Assembly: GCA_039654915.1 (NCBI GenBank)
Contig: CM077596.1
Coordinates: 46,684,501 to 46,748,500, forward strand
DNA: 64,000 bases
From: Aquilaria yunnanensis
Taxonomy: Eukaryota > Streptophyta > Magnoliopsida > Malvales > Thymelaeaceae
Reading direction: 5' to 3'
Both the position numbers and the translations under genes were made by a program. The notes under the pieces are model-generated. The model worked only from the letters and a program-made list of their open reading frames with translations. It was not told the DNA's origin and ran no database searches. The stretch's first letter is position 1. Each line of letters starts with the position of its first letter. Shown here one piece after another: positions 12,601-25,027 of the stretch.

Positions 12601-15186
12601 TCGACATCTCACAAAATGCTTAGCTTCATGGATGCCTTCAGCAGCTATAACCAAATTCGCATGCACTTAGATAATGAAATTCACATTAGCTTTATAGTAA
12701 ACCAAATCCTATTTTGCTTTACTAGAATGTCTTTTGTCTTTAAAAATGCTAGAGACACTTACTAGAGATTCATGAATGAAATCTTCAAAGAGAAAATTAG
12801 TAGAAATGTTGAGGTTTATGTAGCTAACATCCTCGTTAAAAGTAAATGGAGACAATATCATATTACTGATCTAAAAGAGATATACAATTCCTTGCAAAAA
12901 TACGAGATAACACTAAATCTAGCCAAATGTGCCTTTGGACTTAGTTGAGGAAAATTGTTAGGCTACATGGTTATTCATTGGAGCATTTAGGCTAACATGG
13001 AAAAAGTAACAATTGTCCTTGACATAGCTTCACCTAAGGACATTGGAGATATATAGACATTGGCAGGAAGAATCATGGCCCTCAGTAAATTCTTGGCAAG
13101 ATCTACAAGGAAATGTCTCTTTTTTTTCCGAGCACTAAGGAAGAAAGAGAATTCACGTCCATCGTGGGATCAAGAATGCCAAAAAGCCTTCGACCAAACT
13201 AAGGTCAAATTGAGTAACTTGCCTATCCTTAAAAGTCCAAGGGTAGGAGAATATTTTGTTTTGCTACTTATCAAATACTTAAGAAACAGGCATTACAGCC
13301 CTCATATAGGAAGAACCAGGAATGCAAAGCCTAGTTTACTTTGTTAATTGATTTTTTTCAAAGGGCAGAGCCCCGAATACCTTGAATTGGAGAAAGTAAT
13401 ATTGATGCTTATTACTATAGCAAAAAGACTTTGACTTTATTTCCATTCTCATCCTATAATTGTGTTTACCTCATATCCATTGTGAAAAATCATGGGAAAA
13501 CTGGAATTGTCAAGAAGACTTATAAAATAGAGTATGAAGCTTATCAAGTTTGACATTAAATATGTCCCTTGACTAAGCATTAAATCACAGATGTTGGTAG
13601 ATTTTACCTCTACATGTACTCTTTATCAAACCATAAAGGTGCCAAGAGAATGGATTATATGCATTGATGGGTCATCTAGTTTCAAAGAATGTAACATTGG
13701 AATAATCCTGGTGAGCCCGAATAAGGTAAGGATAGATCATGCTTTCAAGCTTAATTGTAAGGCCACGAACAATGAAACAGAATATGAAGCTACAATCATA
13801 GTATTGCAAATATGTAAAGATATTGGTGCAAAGAATGTAAGACTCCAAAGTGATTCTCAAATAGTCACCCGATAGGCTCAAAGGGATTATGAAGCTAAAC
13901 TACCTAACATGATTAATTATCAAGACCTACTAAAAGATATGATGGCAACATTCATAAGGGTGACCATTAAAAATATTATGCGAATGGAGAATAGCCAGGC
14001 AAGGTAGCATTAGCCTTTGAAGCAGCAATAAATTTCCATATTAAGGATATCGAGAAACCAAGTATTTGTGAAGAAGTTGTTTTGGCTATCTTTCAAGATG
14101 AGAACATAGGATGGATGCACCCCATCAAGAGCTATTTATTTACTGACCAACTCCTAGAAAACCCCAAAGTTGCAGCCAAGCTAGAAAAAAAACCACTAAG
14201 TTTTACTTGTCTAAGGACGGTATACTGTATTCCCGATCTTTCACAACCCAATATAGAATATGTCTTTCAGCAAAAAAGGCAAATTATGTGCTAAGAATAG
14301 TTCATGAAGATATTTGTGGAAATCATATTATCGCTAAGGCTTTAATTAGAAAACTCATCCTTCAAGGATATTATTGGTCTACGTTAGTAGATGACACAAT
14401 AGAGTTTGCCAAGAAGTGTGACAAATGACAAAGGTTTGGCTTAGTGTCGAAAAAAATGGGCAACAAATAGCTCTAATCATTGCACCATGACCTTTTGCAA
14501 AATGGGGAGTTAACATCCTTGCACTTTTTACACCTACCTCAGGGGGGGGGGGGGAAACACTTGATAGTTGCCGTTGAATACTTCACTAAGTGGGTTGAGG
14601 CGAAATTCTTAGCAAAAATTAGAGAGCAAGAGAACAAGGACTTTGTATGGCAATAAATAATATGTAGATTTGGTATCCCAAGTGAGGTTGTCATTGTCAA
14701 TGACGTCCAATGGATAGGAAAAAGATTCTTTAAGTTACTAGATGAACAAAGTATCATCCATTGCAGAACCTCAGTAGTGAGGCCATAGTCCAACGGTCTT
14801 ATAAAGCACGCAAACAGATCAATTCTCGAGGCTTTAAGCAAAACACTAGATTTAGCCCTTGGAGTATGGGTATATTTGATCTAAAAAGTACTTTTAGACT
14901 TGTCGAATGACATATAAGACTTCCACAGGAGAAACTCCTTTCCGTTTAACATATGGCACTAAAGTTGTAGTACTAGTGGAAATCAACCTCTTCACTCATA
15001 AGTTTCTATTTTAGTGAAGAGGTAGATGATGAAGATCAAAGGATCAACCTAGATATGTTGGGTGAACTTAGAGAGATAGCAAAAGTAAGGACTTCTGTCT
15101 ATAAAGAAAATGTGGTAAAGTACTATGACTCAAAGATCAAGCCAAGATACTTCCGGGTAGGAGACTTGGTGCTGCAACAAGCAGAA
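9613..15186 (+). pseudogene. Degenerate gag-pol of the Tat element
   Basis: Domains can be followed in order through shifting frames with many stops. Gag core lies at about 10620-11100. A zinc-knuckle-like CEFHKTMGHKRDNC is at about 11350. Protease (LDAGAPLSIV, about 11725) has DAG in place of the usual DTG/DSG/DNG. Reverse transcriptase is at about 12240-13000 (VCNVVMVLETTGEWRMC and LNEACFKDHYLLPQID) and RNase H at about 13060-13500. A second, archaeal-type RNase H is at about 13640-14000 (CIDGSSSFKE, ETEYEA, QSDSQIV), and integrase at about 14080-15186 (EYFTKWVEA; C-terminal FRVGDLVLQQAE). The extra RNase H marks the Tat lineage. No functional product is expected. Sequence similarity stops at about 15186, exactly where the inverted primer site of LTR B begins. 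Confidence 0.8.
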
Positions 15187-15206
15187 ACCCCATAATGGGT
15201 GCCAAA

Positions 15207-15625
15207 TGATAATGCACTTCTTTTCATACGGGACCTAGGTGCTCAGGAATAAGGTCCACCACACGAGTACACCTTGGAGGAAAGAACGCAAAGACCTGTA
15301 AAAAATACTTCGACACTTAAGTTAATAAGGGTTCTAGTAGGATGTAAATACCAAAGAAAGTGATCTTATACCTAACATGTGATAATGAATGCCTTTACAT
15401 AGGTTTTTAAATTTTTGTGCCCTAGAGCTTAGAACTGTTGGATGAAGTGATGGTCTTTTTTATTGTTGGATGTAGGACACCTATCTTTTTGCGGTTCGCC
15501 TTTTAAAGTTATAAGACTGTGGGCCTTAATTAAGTTGGATTAGTCCCGAAACCTTTAATGGGCCTTAATTTCCTAAAGTAACATGGGTCCAAATAGAGGC
15601 ACAAATTCTTGGGATGGGTATCACA
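15207..15625 (-). repeat. Inverted LTR (copy B) of the decayed Tat element
   Basis: 419 bp. On the minus strand it starts TGTGATACCC and ends ATTATCA. It has a polypurine tract on one side and a primer site on the other, so it is a junction LTR and not a simple terminal one. Confidence 0.75.
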
Positions 15626-17091
15626 ATTTACCCCCTAGTCTCCACAAACGCGACTAAGCTCTAGTAGAGAGTTGTTTATGACTTTCTTGTACTTCTGTTA
15701 AGTCATGAAAAAATTTTCTAAAGATAAGTTGTGGGAAAATTTGTCATATATGTAAAGATGTTTAATATCCCCTTCCATGGAAAAAATTATGGAAGTGGTC
15801 CTTTATGGGAAATATGTTTTAAAAAAACTTTTTGGAGAAAAAAAACTTTAAGAAGAAATAAGGCTTGTGTGGTTTGGTGGATATACTGTTGTCTATTTAA
15901 TAACATGTGAAAAGCAGATGTACCGCCATTGTTATTAGCCTAATTCTTTTTTCATTTTTTCCTATTTACCACCATCTATTTTCCTTTTATCTACCGCTGT
16001 TTATTTTTCTTACCCTTGGTGGATCTATCGCCATTTGTTTTTTATGGGTGTGATTAACCTTGGGCAGATATACTGTTGTTTCACCTATGCTCATCTTTCC
16101 ATTTTGTTTCTCATTTGTATCCACCGTTGTCTATTTCTCCTTGTCTCTATCATCTTTTGTGACTTTAGCTCAATTTGTATCTACCGCCAACTCGACACCT
16201 TGTTTCAAAGTATGTCTACCTCTATCTCTAAACTTTTTTTTAGAAATATAGCTTATATATTGTTCTATCATTGTTTGTATATAGCTAAACTACAAATCTA
16301 CCTCAATATTCCTTTATGTGTTTTTTGCCTCTTTTTATTTATTTTTTACTGTCATTTGTATACTTTTTTTCCTTTTTCCTTTTTAAACGTGACACACATG
16401 CATTATGGTTGATCTACTATCATTTCTAAGGCTTGGTGCAACATATATACTATCACTTCTTCACCTTTCCTTTTGTATTGACAAGCATATATAATACCAC
16501 CCTTAGTATCTCTTTAAGTTTTTTTGCTACCACTGTCCTTTCTTCCTTTCTTGGCACTTCTCATTTCTTTCTACTATTGGTTGTACGATGGCCATTATAC
16601 CTTCAGTCATCTTACGAGACTATGGATCTACCGCAATCTCTTTTAGGTAACTTGTTGTTGACATGAGTTAGCTATTGTCACTTATCTTCCTTCCATTGTC
16701 TTTATCTCAATGGCCTTTTCTAGCTGTCTTTATGCTGCCATCTTGTTTACCTTGTTCATATCCCCTTGTTAGTGTCATTTTTCTCCTTGTTCTTTTCTCT
16801 ATCTCAATGACCTTTTTTATTTGTCTTAATGTCACTATCTCATTTTCCTCGTTTCTTTGTCTTAGTCTTTATTCTAATGGTCCTTGTTGTTTCCCTTCCG
16901 TCGTAATTATACCATCATCCTTTAATTAGTGTTGTGTTGGCTTGTTTCTTCCAACATGCTAAACACCTTCGTATATTTCATTATTGGTGTTATACTTGAA
17001 TAAATATACTACTTAACGATTCCTAAAACCTTAAATAGCCTAGGAAAATGTTCCTCTCCCTTTGTTTGTTTTATAAAAGGTGGAGGAGGCT

Positions 17092-18575
17092 TGTAATAGC
17101 CTAAGTTTAAAATCGGTCAATAGAACACCTGCCCACACCACATGGGTTATCCTTTTGAAAATGATAAGCGCTAGGTGCTTATGTTCTAGAACTAGAGCAT
17201 ATATATCCACATGAAGCTTCTCACAATTTATCCATGTGGGATATGAGGGTGTTACAAGCTCCCCCCTTATGTGTGCAATGTCTTCATTAGGGTCAATCGA
17301 GTTACTTGGTTCCCCAGACCAAGTAACATCTCTAATCGAACTATTTAGCCCTTGGCAAAGTAGTCTATCCAGGATTAGTCCCGATAGACTATGCATATGC
17401 ACACCCACTATATCATACCATCGTGGTCTCGGGTCGGCTCTGATACAATCTATAATGGCCAAAGTCCAGAATCAGTTAATGGAACACTTGCCCACATGAC
17501 ATGGGCTATCATTTGGAAAAGGGTAAGCGCTAGGTGCTTATATTCTGGAGCTAGAGCCTACATCTCCACATGAGACTTCCCATAATTCACTTATGTGGGA
17601 TATGAGGAAGAACTGGTTAATTCTCGTGGGCCTTCTTAGGCCCAAAATAAGCATCAACGTGAATAATAAATTTTAAGTAAACAATTGGGCTAAACAAAAT
17701 TTTTAAATGCATGGAAAGCCTTATGTGGATATATAGGCTCTAGTTTCTGAACATAAGCATCTAGATCTTATCCTTTTCATAAAAGATAGCCCATGTGGTG
17801 TGAGCAGGTGTTCTATTAACCAGTTCTAGACTTGGGTCATTACAGATGGTATCAAAGCTGACCCGGGACCACGATATTGTGGTATAGTGGATATGCATAT
17901 GCATCGTCTGCTGGGACTAATCCTGGATTTGAGAGGCTACTTGTCTAAGGACTAAGTAGTCTGATTAGAAAGATTACTTGGCCCAGGGAACCAAGTAATC
18001 CAAGTAACCCCAATGAGGACATTGGCTACATAGGGAGAAGAGTTTGTAACATCCCCATATCTCACATGGGTGAATTGTGGAAAGCCTTATATGGATATAT
18101 AACCTCTAGCTTCAGAACATAAGCACCTAGCGCTTATCCTTTTAATAAAGTACAGCTCATGTGGTGTGGGCAGGGGTTCCGTTGACCGGTTTTGAACTTG
18201 GGTCATTATAGATGGTATCAGAGCCAACCTGGAACCACGATGCTGTGGCATAGTGGGTGTACACATGTATCATTTGCCGAGGCTGATCCTAGATTTGAGA
18301 GGCTACTTGGCCAGGAGCTAAGTAGTTCGATTATAGAGGTTACTTGGCTCGGGGAACCAAGTGATCTGACTGACCCTAATGAGAACGTTGGGTTCATAAT
18401 GAGGGAGTTTGTAACACCCCTATGTCCCATAAAGGAGAATTGTGGAAAGCCTTATGTGGATATATAGGCCCTAGTTGCATAACATAAGCACTTAACGCTT
18501 ATTCTTTTCATAAAGGATAACCTATGTGGTGTGGGCAGGTGTTCTGTTGACCAATTCTAGACTTGGGTCATTACA
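17092..18575. mobile_element. TRIM retrotransposon array in inverted (tail-out) arrangement
   Basis: Five LTR copies of about 166 bp (TGTAACA...ATTACA type). Minus orientation: 17092-17256 and 17451-about 17607 (truncated). Plus orientation: about 17711-17844 (5' truncated), 18045-18210 and 18410-18575. They are separated by internal regions of about 194-200 bp. Primer sites TGGTATCARAGC, matching initiator-Met tRNA, follow LTRs at 17847 and 18213 (plus) and at about 17435-17447 (minus). Purine tracts precede 17256 (minus strand) and 18410. A perfect 5-bp duplication AGGCT lies at 17087-17091 and 18576-18580. There is no coding capacity, as expected for a TRIM. Confidence 0.8.
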
Positions 18576-18601
18576 AGGCTGTCTTCATTTTTCATGTTGC
18601 A

Positions 18602-20151
18602 ACCAGAATGCTTTAGATTTTTTCTTTGAATTCTTTGTCTTTGGTTTTGCTTCCTCTTAGCATTTGGTGCTCTGTTTTTCTCTTTGTAGGCATGTCTTCT
18701 TCCTTTGATAAGTTATTTTCATTAAATAGTGATAGTGAGAGTTTTTTAGCAACCCCTGCCGTTGTTGCAGGAGCCACTCACACAGATCCCACTACCGGCC
18801 TTGGGTTAGGCCCTTTAGAGCTTTGTAATGTTCTTTGCGGGGTTGTGATCTTATTACATGTATTAATGGTTGTTGTCCTAGGTAACTTTATTCCACTTCT
18901 GGAGGAGGTGAGAAAAATGTTGGAAGAAAAAACTAGCCTAGGTAGGTTGAAGGTTAAGAAAGGATTTAGAAAACTAATATGAGATGGAAAGGAAGAATTT
19001 TACGACCCTAAACCTAATAAAGAGGTTCTTTTAGATCACCTGTGCATCATGCACCACTTAGAGTATTGGCAGGTTGAGTTCTTTTGTTGCTTTTGTGATG
19101 TACCTTCTTCTTACAAAATCCATTTACTTTCTTCTGGCGACTAACTTGATGCTTTCTTTGCTGACTGGTTTCTCCCTATCTATTGGGATTAATTTGAGGT
19201 TCATTTTTCTTTACCACCTATCATTTATTTTAGATATATTGAACTATTTCTAAATTTCTCTTTTCCAATATTCTCCAAATAGTTGGTGGTATATAATGTC
19301 TTTCGTCATTGTGACTAAGAACTTGGTATAGAGCCTACCGTGCCTATAGTTCAATCCTTCTATCAGCTTCAATCTGTCTCGGGTGGTTGGTATGGCTTAC
19401 ACCCAAAGACTTATTTAATCTCTTGTACTATGAGTAATATTAAGGGTTGGAATGGTATGTTCTTTTTACTTAAGTCAAGGGATGCAACTTGGCTGTTTGC
19501 CCCCAAGACGCTGGTTTTTAATGACTATGAGAAAAAGGATCTTAATAAAATCATCCTTTCTCAAAGCTCCAAAGAGGAGGAAGTGTTCTTCAAGTTACTT
19601 AGGAAGGTGGCAGAAGACAATGGCCATGTTCAGACTAATGGGCGCCTAACCGCATTGTTCTTGTCAGTCCATGGTGTGTAGTGTTTTCTTTTATAATTCA
19701 TTTTTTTTAACTAGTGTCTTACATTTACCTCTTTTTGCAACTTTTGGCTCCCCTTATTTTGAAGAAGACTTCTTTTTGCCTATTTGGTTAAAAATGAAGA
19801 AGAATAAGATGGAAGCCAGGGATTTTTTTAAGAAAACTTTCATGAGTGTCAAGTCCAATGAGAGACCATAAACCGCTTCTCAAGTTCTTTTACCACCTTT
19901 TTTTGTTGTCTTGGTGACTATGGCCTTCCGGCAAGGGCTAAGACTAGGACGAAGAAGTCAAGCTCTTCGGGCATCTCTCTTGATGTTGTTGCGATATTTG
20001 ACATGGTAGAAATTCTCCATATAGATACAATTAAAAACTTTTTCCCTTCATTCATCAATTTAACAGCTAATGAGGTTCAGCGTGACTTTGAGGTTTCTTT
20101 AATACTTTCTTTTTCTTTTTTTCTAGTTTTTACCTTGTCTATGTGAAGGCA
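18602..20151 (+). pseudogene. Additional ORF (putative gypsy-type transposon protein, PF04195-like), left-arm copy
   Basis: Plus-strand segments (18626-18982, 19340-19681 and around 19800) read like the plant family often named putative gypsy type transposon. Examples are MSSSFDKLFSL near the start, then NIKGWNGMFFLLKSRD and the basic KMEARDFFKKTF stretch. Stops and frameshifts break it. Its right-arm homologue is on the opposite strand (20152-21920). In Tat elements such ORFs sit antisense between pol and the 3' LTR, which fits LTR B being inverted here. The function of the family is not known to me. Confidence 0.6.
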
Positions 20152-21920
20152 TTCCTTGGTGTTGCTTAACTCCTTTTCCAGCTTTGCTTGATGACTCTTT
20201 CTTTTCTTTTCTAAAGTACAGAGTTGTTGAAGCTCCTTATATGACTCTGCTAGCTTCTTCTTCCTCTCCTGAACCTTAACACTTCAGTTTTCCAAATGTT
20301 TGGCGCATCCATTTAGAGTAAGTAAGCTTGAAAATAATAAAAATAGTAAATGCCTTCATACATACATGGTAAAAATTATAAATAAAGAAAAAGAGAGTAT
20401 TAAAGAAACCTCAAAGTCACACTGAACCACATTAGCCACTATTGGTGAAGGAGGAAAAGAATTGTTTGGCTACATGTATATAGAATGCTCCCACCATCTC
20501 AGATATCACAGCAACATCAAGATAGCTACCAGAAGAACTTGACTTCTTCATCCTAGACTTACCCCTTGTTGAAGGAACAACGGGGACAGAAGGGGCCATA
20601 ATTGCCAAAATGACAGAAGAAGGCGGTAGAGGAATTTGAGAAGAGGTTTGTGGCCCCTCACTTGACTTAACGTGTGCAAAAGCTTTCTTGATGAAATCCC
20701 TGGCTTCCATATTCTTCTTCTTCCTTTTTACCTAAGTAAGCAAAGAAAAGTCTTTTTCTGAGTGTAGGATGCCAAAAGCTGCAATAAAGGGGTAAGACAC
20801 TAGTTAAAAATAAAAATGATAAAAAAAAAAACACTATAGAACATGAACTGACAGGAACTCTAAGGTTAGGTAGCCATTAGTCTAGGCAATGTCACTATCT
20901 TCTACCACCTTCCTATGTAATTTAATGGACACTTCTTATTCTTTGGAGTGTTGAGAAACAAAGATTTTATTGAGATCCTCTTTCTCATGGTCGTTAAAAG
21001 CCCCTATCTCGATGGGGAGCAACCAAGTTACATGCCTCGAGTTAAGTAAAAAAAATTTACCTTTCTAACCTTTAATATTGTTGATAGTACAAAGAGATAA
21101 AATGAGTCTTTTGGGGTAATTATACCAACTACCCAGGGACAGATTGAATCCAAAATAAGGATCAAAATAAGGGCATGGTAGGCTCTATACCAAGGTTTTT
21201 AGTCACAATGATGAAAGACATTTTATATCGCTAGCTATTCAGAGAATATTAGAAAGGGTGAATCCAGAGATAGTTCAATAGATCTAAAATAAAAGTGGAA
21301 GGTGGTAAAAACTAACCAACCTTAAATTGATCCCAATAGAAAGAAAAAAACCTGTCAGCAAAGGGGGCATTAAGTCTGTCACAAGGAGAAAGTAAATGGA
21401 TTTCGTAAGATAAAGGTACATCACAAAAGTTACAAAGGAACTCAATCAACCAATACTCTAAATGATGTACAATGTCTTGATGATCTAAAACACCCCCAAA
21501 ATCAAGTTCAGGTTGAAAAATTCTTCCTCTCTGTCTCGCATTAGTTTTTCAAATCCTTTCCAGCCCTCTACCTACCTAGGTTAGTTTTCCTTTCCAGCAT
21601 TTTTCTCGCATCCTCGAAAGTAGAACAAAGTTACTTGGGTCAGCAACTGTTATTACATGTAATGGGATCGTGACTCCACATAGAGCATTAAAAACCTCTG
21701 AATGGCCCAGCCTAGGGCTGGTAGTAGGATCCATGTGAGTAGCTCCCGCAACAACAATAAGGGTTCCTGGAGAACTTTCACTTCCATTATCCAATGAAAA
21801 TAACTTATCAAAGGAAGAAGAAAAACCTACAATGAGTAGTACAAACGACCAAGCACTAAGAAGAAGCACAACAAGAGATAGAGAATTCAATGAAAAGATC
21901 TAAAACTTTCAAATTGCAGT
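20152..21920 (-). pseudogene. Additional ORF (PF04195-like), right-arm copy with coiled-coil tail
   Basis: Minus-strand homologue of the left-arm ORF. MNSLSLVVLLLSAW and GFSSSFDKLFSLDNGSES are near 21880-21780, and MEARDFIKKAFAHVKSSEG is at about 20710. The loop between the arms (20152-20348) continues it with a charged coiled-coil-like stretch (KLAESYKELQQL, KLEKELSNTKE). Internal stops are present. It is antisense to the host element, as in Grande/Retand-type elements. Confidence 0.6.
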
Positions 21921-23782
21921 ATAAAAAATGAAAGTAACCTCCTGCACCTTTTATAGAAAAAATGAGGGAAAGGAACATTTCCCTAGGTCATTTAATGTTT
22001 TGGGAAACATTAAGTAGTATATTTATTCAAGTATAACACTAATAATGAAATATACAAATGTGTTTAGCACAATGGAAGAAATAAGCCAAGAAGACATTAA
22101 TTAAAGGTAACAGTATAAAGGCGGGAATTTGGAAACAACAAGAAGGGCCATTGTAATAAAGACTAAGACAAAGAAATTAGGAAAATAAAATGGTGAAATT
22201 AAGACAAACAAAAAGGCCATTGAAATAAAGATGAGAATAAGGAGAAAAATGATACCAACAAGGGAAATAGGATGACAACATCAAGACAATTAGAAAAGGA
22301 TATTGAGATAGAGATAATGGATGGAAGACAAGTGACGGTAGCTAACTCATGTTAACAATGAATTACTTAAAGGCGATGACAGTAGATACACAGTTCTGTA
22401 AGACAGCTGAAGATATAATGGCTATCACACTGACAGTAGTAGAAAAAAATGAGAAATGCAAAGGAATGAAGAAGGACAGCAGTAGCAAAAAAACTTAAAG
22501 AGATACTAAGGATGGTGGTATATACGCTAGTCAATACAAAGGGAGATGTGAAGAAATGACAATATATATGTTGTGCCAAGCCTTAGAAATGATGGTAGAT
22601 TAACCATAATGTATGTGTTGCGTTTATAAAAGAATAAAGAAATGAAGCATGCATATGATAGTTAAAAATAAATAGAATGAGGGAAAAACATGCAAGGGAA
22701 GATGGCAGTAGATCTGCATTTTAGCCATATGCAAACAATGGTAGAATAATATGTAAGCTATATTTCTCCAAAAAGGTTTGGAGTCAGCGATAGACATAAT
22801 TTGAGACAAGGAGTGGAGTCCACAATAGATACAATTTAAAATATAGTCATAGATGATGGTAGAGACAATGGAAAATAGATGACAATGGATACAAATGTGA
22901 AACAAAAAGGAAAGAGGTGTGTTGGTGAAATGGCGGTATATCCACCTAAGATTAATGAAACCCCTAAAAAACAAATGGTTGTAGATCTAGCAAGAGTAGG
23001 AAAAATAAACAATAGTAGATAGAAGGAAAATAGATGGTGGTAGATATAAAAAAAAAAAAAGAAAATGAAGAACAGAGGCCAATTTCAACAGTAGTAAATC
23101 CATTTTTCACATGCTATTAATATGTCGCCATGCAGCAGAAGCCCTATTTTTTTAAAAGATTTTTTTTTGCAAAAAGTGCCTTTTCAAATATAGTTCCCAT
23201 AAAGGACCACTCCTCTAATTTTTTCCAAGGTAGATGATATTACAGATCTTTACATATATGACAAATGTTTCCACAATTTCTCCTTTGAAAATTTCTTCAT
23301 GACTTAACGGAAGTACAAGAAAGCCATAAACATGTCTCTACTAGTGCCTAGTCATGTTTTATTGAAACTGGGAGGTAAATGGTAATACCCATCTTTGGAA
23401 TTTGAGACTCACTTTGAACCCATGTTACTTTAGGAAAATAAGACCTATCAAGGGTTTTAGGCTCAATCCAACTCAATTATGGCCCACAGTCCTGTACCCC
23501 TTAAAAGAGGGACCACAAAAGGACAGGTGTCCTACATTCTCACTTCATCCAATGGTCATAAACTCTAGGGTACAAAGCCCCAAAAGCCTATGTATAGACA
23601 TTAATTATCATATGTCAAGTATGAGACCACTCTATTTGGTATTTGCATATTACTAGAACCCTTATTAACTTGAGTGTTAGAGTACCTTTACAAGTCTCCA
23701 CGCTGTCTTATCCAAGGTGTACTATTGTGACGGACCTCATTCTCAAGTATCCAGGTCGCGTACCAAAGGAAGAACATCATCA
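20349..23782 (+). repeat. Right arm of the large inverted repeat (3' end of the Tat element)
   Basis: Pairs in inverted orientation with about 15207-20151 (minus the TRIM). It contains the antisense ORF, a degenerate minisatellite-like 3' untranslated region (about 22080-23090), a polypurine tract (GGGAGGTAAA) and LTR C at 23380-23782. The arms have diverged by many substitutions and small indels, so the inversion is old. Confidence 0.7.
23380..23782 (+). repeat. 3' LTR (copy C) of the decayed Tat element
   Basis: 403 bp from TGGTAATACCC to ACATCATCA, alignable end to end with LTR A. No primer site follows, so this is a true outer end. Confidence 0.72.
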
Positions 23783-25027
23783 AGTTCCACAGTGGTGGAT
23801 CCAAGAATTTTACAAGTGGATCCAATTACATATATAAATACTAAATAATAATATTATAAAATAAAATTTATGAATTCACATATATAAAAAATAATAAAAA
23901 TAATTTTTAGAAGAAAATATTAAAAATATACTCAAATTTAGAATCTATTTTTCTATTTTCAATTAAATAGCTTCAATTAGAGTCATAAAATTATATATGA
24001 ACCATAGAAATAAATGGTGTGACATGTATTCTATATAGAATTTAAAAGACAAAGTCATCATTTGCCCCTTAAAGTTATGCATTCTTTCGTATTGACTTAT
24101 TGACTTTATTTTGCACCCGATTAGCTCCTTAATTTCCATATGTTTGAAGAAAGATAGTGGTGAAAGATGTTAAAGGCCCTTAGGTGGGAAAGTATTTGAA
24201 AGTTAGGGGCAAGTGTAGAACTTTTGACTTCAGAAAATCATTTAGCAAGAATTTGACCTTTTTGTATTGTTTGAGATAAGAGAGACTTTTTAGTTCTATT
24301 GGATATTATTAAATTTGTGATGGTCTATTAAGAGGGTCCACTCACTAAATTATGTATCAATTATTAGTAATTTTCTAGAAATGGGGTGCCATGGACACCT
24401 TATTAAATATCTAGATCAGCTATTAAAGTCCCATAACTCAAAACTTGATGCATGTTTATCACTTCTAATACGATACATTGATCCACCATAAATCTAAGTT
24501 GTCATCATTTACAGTGAAATCTATTGAAGGAAAAGAAACCTCTAATCATGAGCTCGCTCCTTTTCTACTTTTGTCAATTATCATCCTATCCTAGAGCTCA
24601 AATATCATTACCACTAACTACTTAAAAGTCACTATTTGAAACCAAAGAAAGCCTAACCCATTTCTATATTTGCAAAATTAGGTTAAAAAATTTTAGGAAC
24701 TAAACTTCAATTTTTCCTGTCAATTGTATTTGCAGTTTTTTTAAAGTTCATATATCCATTCTTTGTTGTCAACATTATTGTTTTTCTTGTTGATGTTTAA
24801 ATCGTTTAAGAACTTGGTGCCCTAATTTGCCCAAAATGGTAGCTATCTTCACCAAATTCACCGATTTAACACTTTTTAGGAGAAAAATGTCAAAATTCAT
24901 GTTTTCTTGTATACAAAACTTCAAACTACATGGAGAAAGCGCTGATTTGTTGTAAGACCAAAGAACAAAACATGGAGATGAGAAGAAGTGAACAAAGAAG
25001 AAAGAACAAGAGAGAGAGAGAACAATG
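23783..25027. other. AT-rich non-coding DNA
   Basis: No gene or recognisable mobile element. ORFs in this stretch have no recognisable domains and overlap low-complexity sequence. Confidence 0.5.

Larger units (their letters stand above)
15187..20151 (-). repeat. Left arm of a large inverted repeat: inverted 3' end of the Tat element with LTR B
   Basis: Read on the minus strand this segment runs additional ORF (antisense), 3' untranslated region, polypurine tract (AGGGGGTAAAT), LTR B (15207-15625), then an 18-nt primer site (15187-15204), where it stops. Without the TRIM at 17092-18575 it is about 3.45 kb and pairs with the right arm at about 20349-23782. The part at about 15950-16930 is a degenerate repeat rich in CTACCGCCAT-like motifs. 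Confidence 0.72.
9182..23782 (+). mobile_element. Decayed Tat-lineage Ty3/gypsy retrotransposon with inverted 3' segment
   Basis: Three LTR copies of 403-419 bp are present: A at 9182-9596 (+), B at 15207-15625 (-) and C at 23380-23782 (+). A is followed by a primer-site motif and a decayed gag-pol on the plus strand. C is preceded by a polypurine tract and an antisense additional ORF, the layout of Grande/Retand-type Tat elements. Between pol and the 3' part lies an inverted extra copy of the 3' end, LTR B included. The element has many stops in every frame. The outer flanks (TTTTT before A, AGTTC after C) do not match, so no target duplication is visible. Confidence 0.75.

Noticed and set aside
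17092..18575. Cassandra-type TRIM with a 5S rRNA-like LTR
   Set aside because: The LTRs show no 5S-like box A/C region; only the general TRIM layout fits.
9177..23787. Target duplication for the decayed Tat element
   Set aside because: Flanks TTTTT and AGTTC do not match, so the ends may have been rearranged or belong to different insertions.
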